A stretch of 41,270 nt of DNA from Bacillota bacterium (GTDB lineage Bacteria; Bacillota_G; Limnochordia; DTU010). The position numbers and the translations under genes are program-made. Position 1 is the stretch's first letter. Every line of letters starts with the position of its first letter. The stretch spans positions 1 through 41,270 of the forward strand of contig JAAZLQ010000344.1 in the NCBI GenBank assembly GCA_012799255.1, given 5' to 3'. The notes under the pieces were generated by a model. That model was not told the origin of the DNA, searched no databases, and saw only the letters and a program-made list of their open reading frames with translations. Shown here piece after piece: positions 26,175-33,486 of the stretch.

Positions 26175-27167
26175 CTACTTTACGAGCCATGGCTTATGGA
26201 TTTCCAAAAGACGATCAATGTTGGAATCATTGGCATGCTCCAGCCCGGTTTGCACAAAATCGGGTGGGGTATCACCATAGCGAATGTAGTTAACCAATAG
26301 TTCTAGGCCAAGAGAGCCCATGGTAGTCATGTCTTGGCCGATCAGGTAGTGGATTAAACCTTCCTTCTGCAGCAGGAGGGCATCGTAAAAAAGATCAATT
26401 CCCACCGAAATGCCACCCTCTTGTGCCCAACGCCTGAAGTTTGGCAACGCCTCACTGGGAACGTAGAAAGGCCATCCCCCCACAAAGTAGATGACATTAA
26501 CATCAGGATTCACCTTTAAATAATCTTCTAGCAAAATAATGCTTTTTTCCACAGTGTCTTCATTTTCTAGGATGTCCACGATGTTTAAGCTGACCTGGTT
26601 CTCGGTAGCATCTAAAAAGCCCCGGATGCGCTCCTCCAAATTAAGAGCCTCCCGGAAGCCAGTCAAGATCATGGTATCCAACTCTAATTCAGCGAGCTGC
26701 CGTTCTTGGAGCACACCAACTAAGGCCTCGCCAATCGCGACTCCCGCTGCGTAGTTATCAATCCCGATATGAAATAACCGCCCACTTGCGGGGCTATCCG
26801 CGTCAAAGGTGGCCACTGCGATTCCTTGATCTATGGCCTTTTGGAAAACACGATGAACAGATTCTTCATCATTTACGCTCGCAATAATTCCATCTACACC
26901 TCGACGAATCAGGTTTTCAATCAACTCCACCTGATCCTCTGAATCGAAATCAAAGGGCGCAACCCATTCCAAACGTACACCAAGCTCGTGGGCCTTCTTC
27001 TGGGATGCTTCAAAAGCATCAAGGAAGATAGGGTTTCCAAGGGAACGGGGCACGAAGGCTATAGTCAATTCTTTTTGCTGTTCGGTGGCACATACCGTGA
27101 CTGGCAAAAGAATAAAAAGCCCTACGAAAATGAGCATGGGTATAAGCCTAGGTGAACGTTGAAACAT
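26175..27167 (-). CDS. Periplasmic sugar-binding protein of a three-component sensor (XylFII/RbsB-like)
   Basis: The 330-residue type I periplasmic binding fold begins 'LTIAFVPRSLGNPIFLDAFEASQKKAHELGVRLEWVAP' and contains 'QVELIENLIRRGVDGIIASVND', 'GIAVATFDADSP' and 'HIGIDNYAAGVAIGEALV', all features of ribose/LacI-type binding proteins. The signal peptide has no lipobox (VCA|TE). The ATG at 27165-27167 is chosen for GGAGGTGG six bases upstream. No transporter genes accompany it directly; it is instead followed within four to five bases by the YesM-like kinase and then the YesN-like regulator. In Clostridium beijerinckii an equivalent gene (XylFII) with LytS/YesN controls xylose uptake, so a sensing role is likely. 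The ligand is unknown. Confidence 0.88.
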   Translation of the reverse strand: MFQRSPRLIPMLIFVGLFILLPVTVCATEQQKELTIAFVPRSLGNPIFLDAFEASQKKAHELGVRLEWVAPFDFDSEDQVELIENLIRRGVDGIIASVNDEESVHRVFQKAIDQGIAVATFDADSPASGRLFHIGIDNYAAGVAIGEALVGVLQERQLAELELDTMILTGFREALNLEERIRGFLDATENQVSLNIVDILENEDTVEKSIILLEDYLKVNPDVNVIYFVGGWPFYVPSEALPNFRRWAQEGGISVGIDLFYDALLLQKEGLIHYLIGQDMTTMGSLGLELLVNYIRYGDTPPDFVQTGLEHANDSNIDRLLEIHKPWLVK

Positions 27168-27234
27168 GCTTCCACCTCCACTTATCCAATTCGCCATTCA
27201 TCAGCAGTTATCCTGTATTTAACCTCGGTGATAC

Positions 27235-27265
27235 AAAAAACACAACTTTCCATGGAAAGTTGTGT
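27235..27265 (-). terminator. Perfect-palindrome terminator upstream of the sensor operon
   Basis: 27240-27265 is a perfect 26-base palindrome (half-site ACACAACTTTCCA followed by its exact complement). On the minus strand it is followed directly by T (27235-27239 are all A on the plus strand), the layout of a rho-independent terminator. It lies about 70 bases upstream of the binding-protein ATG, with no minus-strand gene before it, so it would end a short leader transcript or insulate the operon. Confidence 0.7.
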
Positions 27266-27472
27266 CAGCGGATATTACGCTAAACGGCAGGACACCAGTT
27301 CAGGGTTTCTAGATAGGCTTCGGCAACATTGGTGAACCCGCACGATAAAAGATCTCGTAGGCCCGGATTTTATGCGTAGCATCTAAAATGGTTCCTAGCG
27401 AGAAACACATCCATATAGTAGCCTAGAATTGCATAATTTATCCTGTTTTGGTGATACTTACCAATAACAAGT

Positions 27473-27484
27473 GCTTCCGGAAGC
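27473..27484. promoter_or_regulatory. Palindrome upstream of the 27516 gene
   Basis: GCTTCCGGAAGC is a perfect 12-base palindrome 31 bases before the ATG at 27516 and just ahead of TATAAC (27490-27495), a possible -10 without a recognisable -35. It may be a repressor site. Confidence 0.3.
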
Positions 27485-27515
27485 GCGAGTATAACAAAAC
27501 CAAGGAGGAATTAGC

Positions 27516-28034
27516 ATGAAGAAGACAGTAGTATTAGCTTTGTTATTGGTGATGGTGGCAAGTGTTGGGGTTTTTGCTGAAGAAGTGCAACCCGCAAAAC
27601 CTCAACCGAACAACGGTCAAATCGCCATCGAGTTAGTTGTGAAACCGTATGCTCAGGTGTATGTTCCCACCAATCAACTTTCATTCGAAGTAGCAGGAAA
27701 CGGTGGAAGTGCCAGCGAAACAGTGGAGGTTCAGGTCCAGTCCAACTCCCCAATCTACCTTACAGTGGTTTCAAAGGGCTTTCACTTTAATGATAAGCCG
27801 TCTGACGCATTAAACGAAGCAGTCACGTATATTTTAGGGGATCCAAAAGGACCAGGATATGCAAAACTCTTTAAGCCCAACTCCACATGGGAGGAAAAGT
27901 TCCAGGCTGGTGGAGTTAAGGCCTCCTACCAGATAGCTTTCCAACTACAATACAGGCCTGGTACAGACTTTCACCAAATCCTTGCAGGAACCTACCACGA
28001 CACTATTGAGTGGACTGTGGCAGCTGTAAACTAA
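27516..28034 (+). CDS. Secreted pilin-like/structural subunit A, function unknown
   Basis: The 172-residue protein has a signal peptide (MKKTVVLALLLVMVASVGVFA|EE) and a strong AGGAGG (27503-27508) seven bases before the ATG. The mature part is beta-rich. It begins 'IAIELVVKPYAQVYVP', has a central 'VQVQSNSPIYLTVVS' strand, and ends 'AGTYHDTIEWTVAAVN'. The same three landmarks (KPYA/GPYA near the N-terminus, a SN-S/T-x strand, and G-x-Y-x-x-x-I-x-x-T-V at the end) occur in the products at 28110 and 28891, so I treat it as a divergent member of one secreted family. No named domain is recognised. It is transcribed toward the 28110 gene and shares a terminator with it. Confidence 0.75.
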   Translation: MKKTVVLALLLVMVASVGVFAEEVQPAKPQPNNGQIAIELVVKPYAQVYVPTNQLSFEVAGNGGSASETVEVQVQSNSPIYLTVVSKGFHFNDKPSDALNEAVTYILGDPKGPGYAKLFKPNSTWEEKFQAGGVKASYQIAFQLQYRPGTDFHQILAGTYHDTIEWTVAAVN

Positions 28035-28048
28035 ACTCAAGAAACACA

Positions 28049-28078
28049 AAGGGGCTACCGCACTGTGGGTAGCCCCTT
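28049..28078. terminator. Terminator between convergent subunit genes A and B
   Basis: Stem AAGGGGCTACC / GGTAGCCCCTT (11 bp) with an eight-base loop; CTCTTT follows on the plus strand and TTGTGTTTC on the minus strand. It ends the rightward gene at 28034 and probably the leftward subunit operon. Confidence 0.8.
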
Positions 28079-28109
28079 CTCTTTGTAGTTCTCCAAGTTA
28101 AAGCCATAC

Positions 28110-28820
28110 TTACTTGGAAACGGTCATGATGATTTTGCCTTGATAGTCGCCTTCAGGTTGACTAGAGATATCGTCGGTGCTCGCAAAACCAAAGACTTGG
28201 AATGCATAGAAACCATTGGTGGTTACACCGTTATAGGTTTGAACTACTTCTTCAGTCCATTTTCCTTGAGGCCAAAAATCTCTGCCCGCTATCCATTCCA
28301 ACACGTCAAAAATGATCTGTTCTACTTCACGCCCACTTTCTTTACGGGGCGCATTACCTGCTTCGCCAAAGTATCCGATCTCTTTATACGGCTGAATCTG
28401 ATCTGGGACGTTGATGAGCAAATAGGGTTGTGGAAGATCATCTACGCCCCTAGAGAGCCAGGCCCAATAACGAGTTAGCATCTTTTCACCAGATGCGTGA
28501 GTAAGTGACTGTCCACTAAAGGTTATCAGCAAATCTGTATTGGTTTCCAGGATGAAGCTGTTACTGTCAGCAACTTTTCCATAACCAGCTTGCCCATTGT
28601 AGTATCCAAAGTCCATACCAACAGTACCTTCGCCCCAGCGGAGCCACCATCCGCTAGGTTCTATAACTACTTTTTGAGCAAAAACGTTGGCATATGGACC
28701 AACAGTAACGAAAGCGTCAACGTTCTCTGTCAGAGTCCCATAAGGGTTTCCATCGGCGGCTAATACACCAGCTGAGATCAACAGGACGAGACCCATGGCC
28801 ACGAGTAGTAGTCTTTTCAT
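28110..28820 (-). CDS. Secreted pilin-like/structural subunit B, function unknown
   Basis: The 236-residue protein has a signal peptide (MKRLLLVAMGLVLLISAGVLA|AD) and AGGAGG seven bases upstream of the ATG. It starts 'NVDAFVTVGPYANVFAQ', has the central strand 'FILETNTDLLITFSGQS' and ends 'GDYQGKIIMTVSK', nearly the same landmarks as the 200-residue product encoded just upstream (28891). It has an extra tryptophan-rich stretch (SGWWLRWGEG, about 57-66) and a longer loop region. The C-terminal G-x-Y-x-G-x-I-x-x-T-V motif resembles the last strand of fimbrial and spore-coat-U-like beta-sandwich subunits. It is the last gene of the 35230-28110 gene series. The role as a structural subunit is inferred. 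Confidence 0.75.
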   Translation of the reverse strand: MKRLLLVAMGLVLLISAGVLAADGNPYGTLTENVDAFVTVGPYANVFAQKVVIEPSGWWLRWGEGTVGMDFGYYNGQAGYGKVADSNSFILETNTDLLITFSGQSLTHASGEKMLTRYWAWLSRGVDDLPQPYLLINVPDQIQPYKEIGYFGEAGNAPRKESGREVEQIIFDVLEWIAGRDFWPQGKWTEEVVQTYNGVTTNGFYAFQVFGFASTDDISSQPEGDYQGKIIMTVSK

Positions 28821-28836
28821 ATAGAACCTCCTAAAG

Positions 28837-28859
28837 TGAAGGGGATTGAGCCCCTTTCA
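28837..28859 (-). repeat. Intercistronic hairpin between subunits C and B
   Basis: TGAAGGGG and CCCCTTTCA pair with one bulge around ATTGAG in the 70-base gap between the two subunit genes. No T tract follows on the minus strand; the SD of the B gene comes directly after. It could make the upstream subunit more abundant than the downstream one. Confidence 0.5.
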
Positions 28860-28890
28860 AGTATTGTTTATTGATTAAGCGCCTATCCCT

Positions 28891-29493
28891 TTATTTCGAT
28901 ACGGTAACTGTAATTGTACCGCTGTACTCTTGAGCAAACTGTTGGCTAATTTCCTGAATCCAGATGGCTCCGTCAAGGCCGTAAAGGATTTCACCCTTCT
29001 GATACTCGTGCACAAAGAATGTTGGGAGGCCACCTAGCGCAAAGTTTGAAGAGGCCCAGGCAAGTGGGGTACCGGGTGCCCCTTGCTTTGCAGCTGCAAA
29101 CAGGGTGGGGGATTCCAACCAACCAGTGTTATTAAAGGAGAGTGCAACATTCACATCTGTGTTAGATTCTACGTAGAAGGAACCCCAACCATTGTTGTTA
29201 GTAACAAAAGCGTCGTATTCCAGACCGAAAATATCAGCTGCTCGATGGTAAAACTCATTTACACCATTATTGTCAAATCCATTAGCGGTGTACAAGCCAA
29301 CTTTACCAAGCAATGTGCCAAACTGAACTGGGCCACCGGCACGTAAGCTAGCATACGGTCCAATCTTAGCGTTTACAGGGATTTCAGCTGTGAGGGTGTT
29401 TCCTCCAGCTAGAGTTCCCTCACCTGCGAATGCAATAGAACCAAGGGCTAACACCATTACAACAACTAGACTCATACTTAGAAATTTCTTCAT
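28891..29493 (-). CDS. Secreted pilin-like/structural subunit C (candidate major subunit), function unknown
   Basis: The 200-residue protein has a signal peptide (MKKFLSMSLVVVMVLALGSIAFA|GE) and the strongest SD in the cluster (AAGGAGG, eight bases before the ATG). Landmarks are 'IPVNAKIGPYASLRAGGPVQFGTLLG', 'FYVESNTDVNVALSFNNTG' and the end 'QEYSGTITVTVSK'. It is rich in Gly, Ala, Asn and Thr, and has no cysteine. Structural subunits of fimbriae and spore-coat-U-like proteins show this composition and C-terminal motif, but no specific family is recognised. It has its own long, structured upstream region (29494-29707) and is followed by an intercistronic hairpin, both of which suggest high, separately set expression. 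Confidence 0.76.
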   Translation of the reverse strand: MKKFLSMSLVVVMVLALGSIAFAGEGTLAGGNTLTAEIPVNAKIGPYASLRAGGPVQFGTLLGKVGLYTANGFDNNGVNEFYHRAADIFGLEYDAFVTNNNGWGSFYVESNTDVNVALSFNNTGWLESPTLFAAAKQGAPGTPLAWASSNFALGGLPTFFVHEYQKGEILYGLDGAIWIQEISQQFAQEYSGTITVTVSK

Positions 29494-29707
29494 TGATTTT
29501 TCCTCCTTAGAATGTTCAATCTAAACGCGACATTGAATAAAAGTACTAACGAAAAGCTGTGAGTTTAACCACCCCCTTGGTTCGGTGTGTTCTAGAAAGT
29601 TTGTACTAAGTTTCCGCTTTTAGTTTATTCTTCCAGCGGGAATCTATACGCGCTCCGACACTTTTGTTGAAAATAGTTATTGTTTAGTTGAAACTCACTC
29701 TCTATAC
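29494..29707 (-). other. Long upstream region of the subunit C gene with several small hairpins
   Basis: 214 bases contain no gene. On the minus strand three short dyads follow each other: CCGCT/AGCGG (29614-29639), AACCA/TGGTT around a C-run (29566-29581), and TTCAAT/ATTGAA (29514-29536) just before the ribosome binding site. None matches a riboswitch I know, and no clear promoter was found. Confidence 0.35.
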
Positions 29708-31258
29708 CTATGGTTCGATTTGCGAATTAGTGACAACAATTTGATGTGTTTCTGTTAAGATATTTGCACCACCATCGATAACCTCGATCTCTAGCGTGTA
29801 GGAACCGTCTTCAAGCTCAGCAGTAAAAGCAATAGCATGCTGGGCCTGCATTGGTAACAACTCGTCCGTCTCTTCCGGCAGCTCAAACAGTACTCTCCGG
29901 ATAAACTCACCGGCTTCGGTTGAAAGAATACCGCTCACTTGCGGAGAAAATGCCACATTTCCTCGATTCAAAAGGTCCATTGAGAGATACGTACCTTCGC
30001 CAGCAACTGTTTGCGCGGTAACACTGCGAATTTGAGCAGCTCTCTGATGTTCCGTCCCCACAAAGACAGTTAGCGGTACTACTGTTTCGGTTAATAGTTC
30101 ATTTGATTCCGGGTTATAAGCCTTGAAAATCGCTTTACCATGATAACTGGCATCGACTGCCTCCCGTGGAACTGCAATTGTCATGGCCAAACGAGTCTTA
30201 GCCCTCCCGGGAAGGCCAAACGCGGTTTGACTACGGAGTTCCAACCAATCCCTAAGTGAGTAGGGGTAATCTGACATAACTTCATCTAGTGAGACTTCAA
30301 TTGTCACTGGCTCCCCTACCATACTCTCCAGTTCAAAGACTTGGCTCTTTCTTTCTCCAGCCCGCAGGGCGTGCTCAACTATCGCGGGGTTCACAGCAAA
30401 GACATCGAACTCATCAAAACCAGGAAACACATACTCACCAGGGTTGATCACAAGCGGATCATTACGAAGAATTTGCCCACTATCTCCATATCTAAAGAAT
30501 GTCTGCATAGAATATTCGCCTGGAGCCATGGGGCGCGTAATAGTACCCAAAAACTCCACCTCCGCACCAGGATAAACTCTGGTGGCATCGGTACCGGCAG
30601 AGGAGCCAGCAGGAGTTCTCAGTGTTACTCGCTCTACTAAACGCCGTTCTTGATCGCGAATCACAACCTCGCCCGACATGAGATAATCTAACGCAGAAGT
30701 GTTCTTAATCCGTGCCACAATCTTTGGTGCTCCTTGTTCGTCTGGCCTCACTTCAAGCAAGGGCATTTCTGCAGTTGGTCTTACCCCAGCCCTGTCCACC
30801 CGAATGCTAAGACGGACAGCATAACGGATTTGGAATCCAATTCCACTCTTGATCTCAGGAGGTCTAGGCTCCACCATCACAATCACTGTGTGTGAACCAC
30901 TTGCAGAAAAGGGAACCCTAACCGTTCCTGTTACCTTAGACTCAGCATCCGGTAGCACGCGCACTGTATTATTGTCCAGCGTAACCCAACTAGTTGCCGA
31001 AAAAGCTGGATTTGTTGGCAATTGGTATACCAACCCGCCGTTTAACTGCTGAACAGGCTCGTACAAGGCTAAATCAACAAGCTCCTCAGTAGGTCCCGGT
31101 GTGAGACTAATCTCAAACTCTCGCACATCACCGGGTCGTACATTCATCTCAATCACAAGTGGCCGTACCCCAGCAGCCAGTGCCATGGTACTTGTCCCAA
31201 GTAAAATCGCTGATAAGACTAGAGCAAAAAGACTCGTTTTTAAACCTCTGTAAGACAA
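29708..31258 (-). CDS. Secreted multi-Ig-domain protein, chaperone- or WxL-interacting-like, function unknown
   Basis: The 516-residue protein starts at a TTG (31256-31258) with GGGAGGG seven bases ahead; a signal peptide follows (LKTSLFALVLSAILLGTSTMALA|AG). Three beta-rich modules can be seen. The first (about 30-155) has 'VRPLVIEMNVRPGDVREFEISLTPGPTEE' and 'VRVLPDAESKVTGTVRVPFSASGSHTVIVMVEP', with the 'baseline plus proline-framed strand' look of PapD-like or DUF916-like Ig folds. A second (about 165-270) has 'APKIVARIKNTSALDY...APGEYSMQTFFRY'. The third region (about 285-516) ends in another Ig-like unit ('GNVAFSPQVSGILST...DGSYTLEIEVID'). No cysteine and no membrane anchor are present. 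Gene position between the subunits and the secretin suggests a periplasmic chaperone or a surface component; this is inference. Confidence 0.72.
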   Translation of the reverse strand: MSYRGLKTSLFALVLSAILLGTSTMALAAGVRPLVIEMNVRPGDVREFEISLTPGPTEELVDLALYEPVQQLNGGLVYQLPTNPAFSATSWVTLDNNTVRVLPDAESKVTGTVRVPFSASGSHTVIVMVEPRPPEIKSGIGFQIRYAVRLSIRVDRAGVRPTAEMPLLEVRPDEQGAPKIVARIKNTSALDYLMSGEVVIRDQERRLVERVTLRTPAGSSAGTDATRVYPGAEVEFLGTITRPMAPGEYSMQTFFRYGDSGQILRNDPLVINPGEYVFPGFDEFDVFAVNPAIVEHALRAGERKSQVFELESMVGEPVTIEVSLDEVMSDYPYSLRDWLELRSQTAFGLPGRAKTRLAMTIAVPREAVDASYHGKAIFKAYNPESNELLTETVVPLTVFVGTEHQRAAQIRSVTAQTVAGEGTYLSMDLLNRGNVAFSPQVSGILSTEAGEFIRRVLFELPEETDELLPMQAQHAIAFTAELEDGSYTLEIEVIDGGANILTETHQIVVTNSQIEP

Positions 31259-31276
31259 GAATATTCCCTCCCTGTT

Positions 31277-32146
31277 TTATTGATCTAGCTCCACATCAAC
31301 TCTAATTACGCCTGAATATTTCCCAGCTTTATGCTCCCAACCAACCTTGGTCTGGATGTTAAACTCTAGGGATGTACCCCACCAAGCATAATCAACCCCC
31401 ATGATTTTTGGCACCTCATGGAACGACATGGTCTTTTCCTTATGCACCATAAAAAGTTCTATGGGCTCTATTTGGGGCTTTTGCGAACCTCTTTGCAGAA
31501 AAATTCGTCCAGACTCCTCTTCATCGGAATAGAACAACCCTGCTGAGCTGAGACTTAATACCCAATCCTGGTGATTCGCAAGAACCTGCACCTGCAAAGT
31601 GTCTGCAGCTCTGTAATCACCTGGCCCTGAACCTATTTCCATCTCGATCTCGTGAGGAGTTATGGTTAACTCCGTGAAGCGTTCCACAACTATCTCCAGA
31701 GGAATACTGCCCCCGGTATCCGTAAAAAGCTCACCCCTATAAATCCCGGCCGGTACAGCTTTATGGTAGTTTACACCGATCTCAAAATCTGCGTATTCAT
31801 CAGTGGCAGCTAACAAGACCCTAGCATCGGAGATTCTTCCCCAGTTTTGCTCAGCCGAATCATAGTGAGTTCTCACCACAACAGACTCTCGGGGAAACCT
31901 ATGACCATGATCATCTTCTAGGTTGGAGAGTTGAAAGTATAAGGGCTCGTTTGTTTCCGAAACCCAGGTCAAGCGAACAGAACGGAACTCTGCTGCTCTG
32001 GCTTCATCAGGCACCCCTTCCAAAACCCAAGTTAGGTCCTCCCCATCCACGTAGTACAATGTTTCGGCGCCAGCCCATGGGGGGAAGATTAACACAAACA
32101 GGGCAACAAGAAAGCTCGCAAGAAAAAGTCTCCGTTTTCTTTTCAT
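31277..32146 (-). CDS. Secreted two-domain beta-rich protein related to the cluster subunits, function unknown
   Basis: The 289-residue protein has a signal peptide (MKRKRRLFLASFLVALFVLI..., cleavage near GAETL) and GGGGAGGG before its ATG. Two tandem modules are suggested by a repeated end motif. Module one closes with 'AGIYRGELFTDTGGSIPLEIVV' (about 147-168). Module two contains 'VQVLANHQDWVLSLSSAGL' and closes with 'AGKYSGVIRVDVEL' at the C-terminus. The 'V-x-x-N-x-x-W/Y-x-L-x-[I/L]-S-S' plus 'G-x-Y-x-G' pair is also found in the 34697 product. It may be a tip, anchor or adaptor protein of the putative surface structure. It lies 15 bases after the beta-barrel gene and 18 before the Ig-domain gene, so co-transcription is likely. 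Confidence 0.72.
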   Translation of the reverse strand: MKRKRRLFLASFLVALFVLIFPPWAGAETLYYVDGEDLTWVLEGVPDEARAAEFRSVRLTWVSETNEPLYFQLSNLEDDHGHRFPRESVVVRTHYDSAEQNWGRISDARVLLAATDEYADFEIGVNYHKAVPAGIYRGELFTDTGGSIPLEIVVERFTELTITPHEIEMEIGSGPGDYRAADTLQVQVLANHQDWVLSLSSAGLFYSDEEESGRIFLQRGSQKPQIEPIELFMVHKEKTMSFHEVPKIMGVDYAWWGTSLEFNIQTKVGWEHKAGKYSGVIRVDVELDQ

Positions 32147-32161
32147 GTACAGCCCTCCCCT

Positions 32162-33475
32162 CTAATACCGAAGTTCAATACCTACCGTAATTACGTTTTT
32201 GTTTATCTCATCCCAACTCCAGGACAAGCGAGCGCCAACTGAATTACTCTTCCTGACAAACATACCCAAATTATGTCGGATATGCGCTAGATCATTATCA
32301 AGTCGATAAAAGAATCCATAGTTCTCCCGACTAAATTCCGCCTGAACACGCCAGTTAACAATCAGTTTTGGTTTCTGACTATTTAGAGTAAAACGCACGG
32401 GAAAAACAGCTGCCGATAGATATAGTTCCTCCCCTAAATGCAACTCATCGCGTACTCCTAAGCGCAGGCTGGCCTGATCGCCTGCCAGTGAACCTAACTC
32501 CGCCACAAGAAAAAGCTCTTGGTTAAGTGCTCCTTCCACCCCCACAAGGTAGACTGCCTGTGGAAGTGAACTCAGTTGTCCATAGATCCGATGTTTGTGA
32601 CCAATTGGGACTGAACCATCCAATAAACAACCGAAGTTCCCGTAGCCATAGCTCACCCCGACCACAATCTCAACAGGACGGGTTGCGGAACTCTCCTCCA
32701 TAAACTGCTGTAATCCTACAATCGAACCCATTGGTACAAAGGTTGCATCGTTGGGAATTAACTCCCGGGGAATCTGCATACCAGCCAAATAAACTGCAAA
32801 GTACTGATACTCAACACGCCTACCTACCTTAACCTCCCGCGAAATGACCGCGATTGGTTCAAAGGCCTTGTCCCCAACAAGCGTCGTTGTTTGTAACTCG
32901 GCCATGGTTCCCGAAATCGTTTCGTAGCTGAGACTAATCTCAGTACGAATCTTCCCGTCAGAATGAAGTCTGGTGGGTAAGATTGCGATGGCCAAGCGTT
33001 CCTCACTGTGTTCATTTTCAGAGTTCGGTAAACGTATGGAAGAGATATCAACCTGTAAAGGCTTGCCTTCAGTTGTCAACAGCCACGAATCTAGAGTCGC
33101 CACCTCATTCTTATGACTAGAGCCAGACTTTAGTTGGGCGGTAGAGTTTGGAGCGGACGAAGCCAATTTAACTCCAGAAGCAGGATCCAAGGCGTTAATT
33201 GCCCACAGCCCGGGACTCTCTTCTGCAGTGTCGAGATGAAAATCAAAACCCATGGCTCTGACCTGATTACGCTCCAGTTCCACAAAGTGAATGGCATAAC
33301 CGACCACAGGAGAATCTAGTAGTTGTGGTCCTCTTTCCCAACCTTCAGCTAAGAGTTGATGAGCAATATCAATTGTCCATTCCGGTGTTTCGCTGGCTAG
33401 AGTAACTGAACCCGACAATAACACTAGGATAAATGCTAGAATAGAAAGGAACTTTTTGACTATGCTTTCCTTCAT
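32162..33475 (-). CDS. Candidate outer-membrane beta-barrel protein next to the secretin
   Basis: The 437-residue protein starts at the ATG at 33475 behind AGGGGGG, with a signal peptide (KKFLSILAFILVLLSGSVTLA|SE). Residues about 25-220 are a soluble region without recognised domain. From about residue 230 to the end, alternating strands of hydrophobic and polar residues with tight turns (e.g. VEIVVGVSYGYGNFG, ELFLVAELGSLAG, ASLRLGVRDELHL, NKNVITVGIELRY) resemble an outer-membrane barrel of roughly 10-14 strands. The C-terminal residue is an aromatic Tyr after alternating hydrophobics, the usual beta-signal for BamA. The gene starts 12 bases after the secretin stop. It could form the outer-membrane exit, alone or with the secretin. 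The barrel assignment is by eye. Confidence 0.6.
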   Translation of the reverse strand: MKESIVKKFLSILAFILVLLSGSVTLASETPEWTIDIAHQLLAEGWERGPQLLDSPVVGYAIHFVELERNQVRAMGFDFHLDTAEESPGLWAINALDPASGVKLASSAPNSTAQLKSGSSHKNEVATLDSWLLTTEGKPLQVDISSIRLPNSENEHSEERLAIAILPTRLHSDGKIRTEISLSYETISGTMAELQTTTLVGDKAFEPIAVISREVKVGRRVEYQYFAVYLAGMQIPRELIPNDATFVPMGSIVGLQQFMEESSATRPVEIVVGVSYGYGNFGCLLDGSVPIGHKHRIYGQLSSLPQAVYLVGVEGALNQELFLVAELGSLAGDQASLRLGVRDELHLGEELYLSAAVFPVRFTLNSQKPKLIVNWRVQAEFSRENYGFFYRLDNDLAHIRHNLGMFVRKSNSVGARLSWSWDEINKNVITVGIELRY

Positions 33476-33486
33476 CACCAACCCCC

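Larger units (their letters stand above)
27168..27515. other. Gene-free region: candidate leader of the sensor operon and 5' region of the 27516 gene
   Basis: This is 348 bases between divergent genes. I see no convincing coding sequence; two short overlapping minus-strand open stretches (about 27280-27422) have no ribosome binding site and stops close together. It holds the palindrome/T-tract element at 27235-27265, a GCTTCCGGAAGC palindrome at 27473-27484 that could be an operator for the rightward gene, and TTGGT...ACCAA half-sites near 27449-27464. A possible weak minus-strand promoter (TTGGTA, 17-18 bases, then ATAAATT) lies at about 27432-27464. The minus strand between 27280 and 27350 can form mutually exclusive short stems (GGGTT/AACCC, GTTCA/TGAAC, CACCA/TGGTG), which would suit a regulated leader RNA. 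Confidence 0.4.

Noticed and set aside
27280..27422. Short minus-strand reading frames that look protein-like (e.g. ending NVAEAYLETLNWCPAV)
   Set aside because: Two overlapping frames with in-frame stops, no start with an SD, and no family recognised; kept only as part of the leader/repeat question.
29560..29660. Resemblance to a cyclic-di-GMP-II riboswitch (CGGAAAC and ACCGAACC on the minus strand)
   Set aside because: The spacing and the other conserved blocks of that riboswitch are missing; two short matches are not enough.
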